Assembly (NCBI GenBank): GCA_945946745.1
Contig: CAMEWZ010000016.1
Coordinates: 1-17,051, forward strand
Direction: 5' to 3'
From: an uncultured Clostridia bacterium
GTDB lineage: Bacteria > Bacillota > Clostridia > Oscillospirales > Oscillospiraceae
Length of the DNA stretch: 17,051 nt
The notes under the pieces are model-generated. The model had not been told where the DNA came from. It searched no databases and saw only the letters and a program-made list of their open reading frames with translations. Positions 13,125 through 17,051 of this stretch are shown one piece after another; the stretch's first letter is position 1; each line of letters opens with the position of its first letter. The translations under genes were made by a program, and so were the position numbers.

Positions 13125-15026
13125 CTATGATGCAGACAGGCTTGCCGGACGCAGGCGGATCACAGCGGCTGTTGCGTCATCCTCTGGGTTCCGGCAGCCT
13201 CTCTCCAGAATTTTCGCCGCCAGCTCCCCAGGCGGCGCGTCCGGAGTCAAAGAGATTTGGCGCAGGGCATCCTCTCCGTCCACGCCATCGCTGAGTAAAA
13301 TCAGCACCTCCCCCCGACGCAGGGACAGCTTTTCCACCGTCATTCGATTCTCCTGCACCGAGAATCCCGGCGGCGGTGAGGCTGTCCCAATTTTTTGGAT
13401 ACCGGAGCGGGTCAGAACCCAGCTGGGGGCGGCGCCCCATTTGTAGATCGCCGCCGTCCCGGTGTCCAGCCGCAGCTCGGCCAGGTCGAAGGTTGCCGCG
13501 CCGCCGGTACCCCGGAGCACCAGCAGGCTGTTGACGCTGCTCAAGGTGTGATCCGGGGGAAAGCCTGCCGTCAGCATCCGCCGCACCAGGCCGCTGGCCT
13601 CCCGGCTGTCCTGGGCAGCCCCCAGTCCGGTGCCCATCCCGTCGCACAGCAGAACGAAATACCGGCACTCCGGCCCGGGGAAGGCCAGACAGGTGTCTCC
13701 GTTGGCCCGTTCCTTCCCCCGGGAACGGGCGGATACCTCCACCCGAAATTCGACTCGGATCCCCTCCCCCCGCCGGGGCAGCTGATCCGCCAATTGCCGC
13801 AGGTAATCCACCAAAAACCGATATTGCTGGGCCAGCGCCCCCCGGTACTCCCCCAGCCGCGCCCGTTCGGCCTTGAGATATCGCAGCTGATCCTGGGCCC
13901 GGCGCAGCTCCGGAATCAGCCGCCCGGCCTTCCGGCAGTCGGTGTCCAGAGGATTGTCCAGCAACGCCGGCGACAGCTTTGCCTGCTCTAAGCAGCTTTT
14001 CCGGGCGGAGCAGCTGTCGCAGGCCCGGTGGCGCACGTTGTCCAGCAGGGCCTCCACATCGATGGGAGGCGGCTCCAACTCCAAAATCAGCTGCTGCTGG
14101 GTGGCCAGCACCTCCGCACCCAGTTCCAGCCGCACCTGAGCCGTACCGGATTCCCCCCGGCGGCGGAGCAGCGGTGGCCGGGGCGGCAAAAGGGTGCCTA
14201 TTGCCCCGCCCAGTACCAAACTGGGAAGAATCGTCCAATCCCACTGTCCCCCAGCCGCCATCACCAAGCAGCAGGCCACACCCGGCGCGGCGCAGCGCTG
14301 CCATTTTTTGTCGAAGGGAATCAGCCGGATGAAATAGGCCAGGCACTGTACCGCCGTCATGGGCAGGCGGGTGATCTGGGCCAGATCCAGCCCCAGTCCC
14401 GCCAGGGCCGCCGCTGGGAACGCCCCGCCCACAGACAAGGCTCCGGCGGCGGCAATGCCCAGATCCAGGTATGGCCCCAGCCGAACCTGGGCCAGCGCCA
14501 GCACCCCCAGTCCAATGCACAGCCAGTCGGTAATGGCATCCCGGCACCGGGTTGCCTGGGAAAACAGTGCCGCAGAAAAGAAGGTCAGCGCGATGCGAAG
14601 GAAAAACATCGCCACAGGGGTCTGATCGCCCAAGAAGACGGAAAAGGTCAACCCCGTTACCGCCATGAGCAGGGCCGCAATGGCCGGGAGCATCAGCGGC
14701 TGATCCCGGCTTTCCTCCCGCCTGCCCAGCAGCAGCGCCAGCAGTCCCCCGGCGGCGGACCAGACGATTCCCTGCTGTCCGGCGCCGCCCCAGAAGGTGG
14801 GGTATCCGGCCATGGCCCCCAGGGCGGCGGCCACAGCCCGCCAGCCGGTGAAGGCCGCGATCCAACCCAGCGCCAGCGGCTGAGGGAAATGCCCCAGGCT
14901 GGCGGCACTGAACAAAAAGCCACTGCCAAAATAGCCGAGCACCGTTCCGGCCAGCCGGATCCGGGGTTCCAGCAAAAATCGTTGGAGATTCCGCTGCCCC
15001 CGGCGTAAGTAGGTCTGCACCATCAT
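13125..15026 (-). CDS. spoIIE: Stage II sporulation protein E (SpoIIE), membrane PP2C phosphatase
   Basis: SpoIIE dephosphorylates SpoIIAA to release sigma-F in the forespore and acts at the polar septum. The 633-residue product has an N-terminal half of many membrane helices (about residues 25-310). A middle region follows with the family's cysteine cluster (CDSC..RKSC). The C-terminal PP2C domain has LLCDGMGTGLGAAQDS, an SSVNSLL stretch, LLSDGVDG and PEDDATAAVIRL, which carry the metal-binding Asp residues. It is shorter than the ~827 residues of the Bacillus protein. ATG 15026 (or the next ATG, 15023) is the likely start: translation further upstream gives a non-membrane stretch that runs into the divergent promoter. 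The ribosome binding site is weak (AAAGG, 13 nt away). The gene implies a spore former. Confidence 0.9.
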   Translation of the reverse strand: MMVQTYLRRGQRNLQRFLLEPRIRLAGTVLGYFGSGFLFSAASLGHFPQPLALGWIAAFTGWRAVAAALGAMAGYPTFWGGAGQQGIVWSAAGGLLALLLGRREESRDQPLMLPAIAALLMAVTGLTFSVFLGDQTPVAMFFLRIALTFFSAALFSQATRCRDAITDWLCIGLGVLALAQVRLGPYLDLGIAAAGALSVGGAFPAAALAGLGLDLAQITRLPMTAVQCLAYFIRLIPFDKKWQRCAAPGVACCLVMAAGGQWDWTILPSLVLGGAIGTLLPPRPPLLRRRGESGTAQVRLELGAEVLATQQQLILELEPPPIDVEALLDNVRHRACDSCSARKSCLEQAKLSPALLDNPLDTDCRKAGRLIPELRRAQDQLRYLKAERARLGEYRGALAQQYRFLVDYLRQLADQLPRRGEGIRVEFRVEVSARSRGKERANGDTCLAFPGPECRYFVLLCDGMGTGLGAAQDSREASGLVRRMLTAGFPPDHTLSSVNSLLVLRGTGGAATFDLAELRLDTGTAAIYKWGAAPSWVLTRSGIQKIGTASPPPGFSVQENRMTVEKLSLRRGEVLILLSDGVDGEDALRQISLTPDAPPGELAAKILERGCRNPEDDATAAVIRLRPASLSAS

Positions 15027-15116
15027 TCGTACACCACAGCCTTTCCATTGAGATAGGAAAATCCTACCACGGCCGGAAAAATAATGCTGTCGGAATGGCA
15101 ATGGCGAGAAAGTTTC

Positions 15117-15145
15117 TTGCATCCGCCCCGGTATCGGTGTATAAT
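15117..15145 (+). promoter_or_regulatory. Sigma-A promoter for the CYTH gene
   Basis: TTGCAT (15117-15122) and a perfect TATAAT (15140-15145) are spaced by 17 bp, about 32 bp before the CYTH start codon. It lies in the 151-bp divergent region shared with spoIIE, for which no clear promoter was found. Confidence 0.8.
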
Positions 15146-15177
15146 GGGGGCAGTTGCTCGAGAAAACGGAGGCCGCT

Positions 15178-15750
15178 ATGGGAAGAGAATACGAATTAAA
15201 ATACCGGGGGGACGCCGCCGTCATCCAGGCGATTCAAGAGAAATATGCCCCCTTTACCCAAATTACCATGGAAACCACCTATTATGACACCCAGGACTGG
15301 AAATTCCGCCGGAGGGGCTGGTCTCTGCGCCGGCGGATGGAGAATGGGGTTTCGGTGTGCAATCTGAAGATTCCCCGCCCCGACGGCAGCCGGGGGGAAT
15401 GGGAGACGGTCAGTGCTTCTCTGATGGCCGGTGTGTTGGCGCTGGTTTCCCAGGGCGCTCCGGAGGAACTGCTTTCGTTGACCGCCGGAGGGGTGACGCC
15501 CTTCTGCGGCGCCCGGTTTACCCGGCTGGCCAGGGAAATCGACCTTCTGCAGGGCAGCGTGGAGCTGGCCCTGGATCAGGGCTGCCTGCTGGGCGGCGGG
15601 AAGGAAACACCCCTTTGTGAAATTGAGGTGGAGTTAAAATCCGGCGAGGATGGGGTGGCAGCCGCCTTTGCCGAAGCGCTGGCCCGGGAATTCGGCCTGG
15701 TTCCCGAACCGAAAAGCAAGCTGGCCCGGGCGATGGAGCTGGCGCTATGA
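15178..15750 (+). CDS. CYTH-domain (triphosphate tunnel) protein
   Basis: The 190-residue protein opens with the family hallmark ExExK (E4, E6, K8 in REYELKY). The alternating charged strands expected of a triphosphate tunnel barrel follow: TTYYDTQDW, RRRGWSLRRRMENG, VCNLKIPR and a late EIEVELKSG. CYTH enzymes bind triphosphate groups with divalent metals and include triphosphatases, thiamine-triphosphatase and class IV adenylyl cyclase. The substrate here cannot be told. The start is ATG 15178, with GGAGG 5 nt upstream; an in-frame upstream start at 15154 is unsupported. There is no CHAD domain. It is followed 70 bp later by an exonuclease gene in the same direction. Confidence 0.88.
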   Translation: MGREYELKYRGDAAVIQAIQEKYAPFTQITMETTYYDTQDWKFRRRGWSLRRRMENGVSVCNLKIPRPDGSRGEWETVSASLMAGVLALVSQGAPEELLSLTAGGVTPFCGARFTRLAREIDLLQGSVELALDQGCLLGGGKETPLCEIEVELKSGEDGVAAAFAEALAREFGLVPEPKSKLARAMELAL

Positions 15751-15769
15751 CGCCCAATACCGGAAATTG

Positions 15770-15790
15770 ACGGTTTGGTATCCAAACCGT
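15770..15790. repeat. Perfect inverted repeat before the exonuclease gene
   Basis: ACGGTTTGG (15770-15778) and CCAAACCGT (15782-15790) pair perfectly around TAT. There is no T run after it, so it is not a normal terminator. It may be an operator or an mRNA hairpin; TTGACG overlaps its left arm, but no -10 is correctly spaced. Confidence 0.6.
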
Positions 15791-15820
15791 GCCATATTCG
15801 GATGCATTAGGAGAGAGACA

Positions 15821-16510
15821 ATGGCGAATTTTGAAAAATTGTTTTCCCGCTATGACCGGCTGCTGCTGCTGGATACGGAGACCACCGGCCTCATTTACAG
15901 CCGGGACGAGATCATTGAGTTTGCCGCTGTGATCGTGGAGCCGTCGGAAAACGGCCCCATTGTGACCCGGGAGTATGACGAGCTGGTGAGTCTGTCCCCC
16001 GGCGGCTTTGTGCCCCCGAAGATTCAGCAGCTCACCGGAATCACCACCGCCGATCTCCAGGAAAAGGGCCTGTCCAAAACCCGGGTCTGCCGGGACATCG
16101 GGGAGATGGTAGAGGGAAATACCCTGCTGCTGGCCTATAATGCCCATTTTGATTTGAGTTTTCTATTTTACATGCTGCTGCGGGACGGAGATCCTGCCAT
16201 TTTGAAGGGCAAGGACAAGCTGGATCTGCTCACCGTCTACCGGGATCGCCACAGCTATCCCCACCGGCTGTGCAGCGCCATTGAGCAGTACGGCCTCTCC
16301 GGAAAGGTGGTCAATTCCCACCGGGCGGTGGACGATGTGCTGGCAACCGTTGCCGTTATGGCGGAAATGGAGAAGGAGAAGGATGATCTTGAATGTTATG
16401 TAAACTTATTTGGGTATAACCCGAAATACGGCATTGAGGGCAAGCCCATCGGTTCCGTTACATACAAGCCCCAGCCCTACAATCCCCAGCGGCCGCTATA
16501 TGAGTTGTAA
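15821..16510 (+). CDS. DEDDh 3'-5' exonuclease (DnaQ/PolC-exonuclease-like)
   Basis: The 229-residue protein has the complete DEDDh active site: D18 and E20 in LLDTETTGL, D111 in NAHFDLSFL, H167 and D172 in SHRAVDDVLAT. These enzymes remove nucleotides from 3' ends with two metal ions and act in proofreading, repair or RNA turnover. The sequence resembles stand-alone polymerase III epsilon-type exonucleases. No polymerase domain is attached. The C-terminal ~40 residues (YNPKYGIEGKPIGSVTYKPQPYNPQRPLYEL) are Tyr/Pro-rich and fall outside the catalytic fold. The start is ATG 15821, with AGGAGAG upstream. It probably shares transcription with the CYTH gene. Confidence 0.9.
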   Translation: MANFEKLFSRYDRLLLLDTETTGLIYSRDEIIEFAAVIVEPSENGPIVTREYDELVSLSPGGFVPPKIQQLTGITTADLQEKGLSKTRVCRDIGEMVEGNTLLLAYNAHFDLSFLFYMLLRDGDPAILKGKDKLDLLTVYRDRHSYPHRLCSAIEQYGLSGKVVNSHRAVDDVLATVAVMAEMEKEKDDLECYVNLFGYNPKYGIEGKPIGSVTYKPQPYNPQRPLYEL

Positions 16511-16554
16511 CGGTTTTTCCATTTAGTTGATCTCTCTATCAGGAGGTAATGAGA

Positions 16555-17051
16555 ATGCTCAACGAACGCGCCTATGCCCTGGGAGCCAACCGCTCCGTGA
16601 TCCGGGATCTGTTTGAATACGGCTGCCAGCGCGCCGCAATAGTGGGACGGGAGAATGTGTTTGACTACTCTCTGGGAAATCCCTCAATCCCCTCCCCCAA
16701 GGAGGTTGACCAGGCCATCCGGGATATTTTAAGCGACACCGATTCCCTGCTGGTACATGGCTACACCTCCGCCGTGGGAGACTACGCCGCCCGGAAGGCC
16801 ATTTCCGATGACCTAAACGCTCGCTACGGCGCCTCTACCGCCCCGGAGGATTTCTTCCTGGGCTGCGGCGCCGCGCCGGAGCTGGTCAGTGTATTACGGG
16901 CTTTGTCCGTGCCCGGCGGGGAGATTCTGGCCATCGCCCCCTATTTCCCGGAGTATAAGCCTTTTGTGGAGGAGGCGGGACTGACCTTCCGGGTGGTTCC
17001 CCCGGATGTGCCCTCCTTCCAGATCGATCTGCCCCGGCTGGAGGAAATGCT
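16555..17051 (+). CDS. PLP-dependent class I/II aminotransferase (partial, N-terminal part)
   Basis: The first 165 residues are visible and the gene runs off the right edge. The N-terminal arm (AYALGANRSVIRDLFEYG) and DYSLGNPSIPSP are typical of fold type I aminotransferases. GYTSAVGDYAARKAISDDL is the usual substrate-side Y-x2-x-x-G-x2-x-x-R-x-A region, and LGCGAAPELVSVLRAL precedes the PLP-phosphate-binding segment. The catalytic Lys is not in the window, so activity and substrate cannot be judged; aspartate or aromatic aminotransferase is plausible. I chose ATG 16555 because AGGAGG ends 8 nt upstream; the in-frame ATG at 16549 is only 2 nt from it. Confidence 0.9.
   Translation, partial: MLNERAYALGANRSVIRDLFEYGCQRAAIVGRENVFDYSLGNPSIPSPKEVDQAIRDILSDTDSLLVHGYTSAVGDYAARKAISDDLNARYGASTAPEDFFLGCGAAPELVSVLRALSVPGGEILAIAPYFPEYKPFVEEAGLTFRVVPPDVPSFQIDLPRLEEM

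Noticed and set aside
13177..15048. A 623-residue open frame on the minus strand overlapping spoIIE in another frame
   Set aside because: It is very Gly/Ala/Arg-rich without recognisable domains, a typical shadow of a GC-rich gene.
15087..15096. A Spo0A box in the spoIIE upstream region (TGTCGGAA)
   Set aside because: It has an extra base compared with TGTCGAA and no matching promoter spacing was found.
15027..15224. N-terminal extension of SpoIIE by 66 residues
   Set aside because: It would cross the CYTH promoter and start codon; the sequence is not membrane-like and lacks a ribosome binding site.

Overview
The window reads as chromosomal DNA from an anaerobic, spore-forming, fairly GC-rich member of the Clostridia. 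An Oscillospiraceae-type gut bacterium is my best guess. The signs are a SpoIIE-type phosphatase, a T-box leader, a NfnAB-type flavin/iron-sulfur electron-transfer pair, strong AGGAGG ribosome binding sites and sigma-A promoters. The soj/spo0J (parA/parB) pair with two perfect parS sites, followed by serS, is an arrangement typical of the region around oriC in Firmicutes. No dnaA or DnaA-box cluster is visible, so the origin itself is not shown.

Layout. 1-1148: the start of an HflK-like SPFH membrane protein (minus strand, runs off the left edge) and a DUF1836 helix-turn-helix protein (minus), separated by a ~170 bp imperfect palindrome that looks like a miniature inverted-repeat element (family A). 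1149-1697: no gene; it holds the DUF1836 promoter, a ~208 bp repeat (family B, copy 1) and a forward promoter. 1698-5722: a membrane-anchored zinc-ribbon protein whose last codons contain a parS site, then a second parS, parA, parB (TTG start), serS and mscL, ending at a strong terminator. 5833-8230: a consensus promoter driving the NfnA/NfnB-like pair, ending in a terminator shared with a convergent unknown gene. 8229-9381: that unknown helical protein (minus) and lexA (plus), divergent. 9385-9613: family B copy 2, in opposite orientation. 9647-13018: promoter, T-box leader with a probable UGG (Trp) specifier, two tiny ORFs, then a three-gene ABC importer of the TrpXYZ type. Between the binding protein and the permease lies a 246 bp intercistronic region with a GC-rich perfect palindrome and a run of three abutting hairpins. 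13125-15026: SpoIIE (minus). 15178-17051: a CYTH-domain protein, a DEDDh exonuclease and the start of a class I/II aminotransferase, cut by the right edge.

How the genes work together. ParA, ParB and parS form the chromosome segregation / sporulation-linked origin system. SerRS and MscL are housekeeping genes behind it. The Nfn pair balances NADH, NADPH and ferredoxin in an anaerobe. LexA is the SOS repressor. The T-box/ABC operon is most likely a tryptophan importer switched on when tRNA-Trp is uncharged. SpoIIE would act in forespore sigma-F activation.

The least explained material is non-coding: the two families of palindromic miniature elements, the triple hairpin inside the transporter operon, the mini-ORF ending in Trp just after the T-box terminator, and the parS site embedded in the zinc-ribbon gene. 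All assignments come from reading the sequence; no database search was possible.
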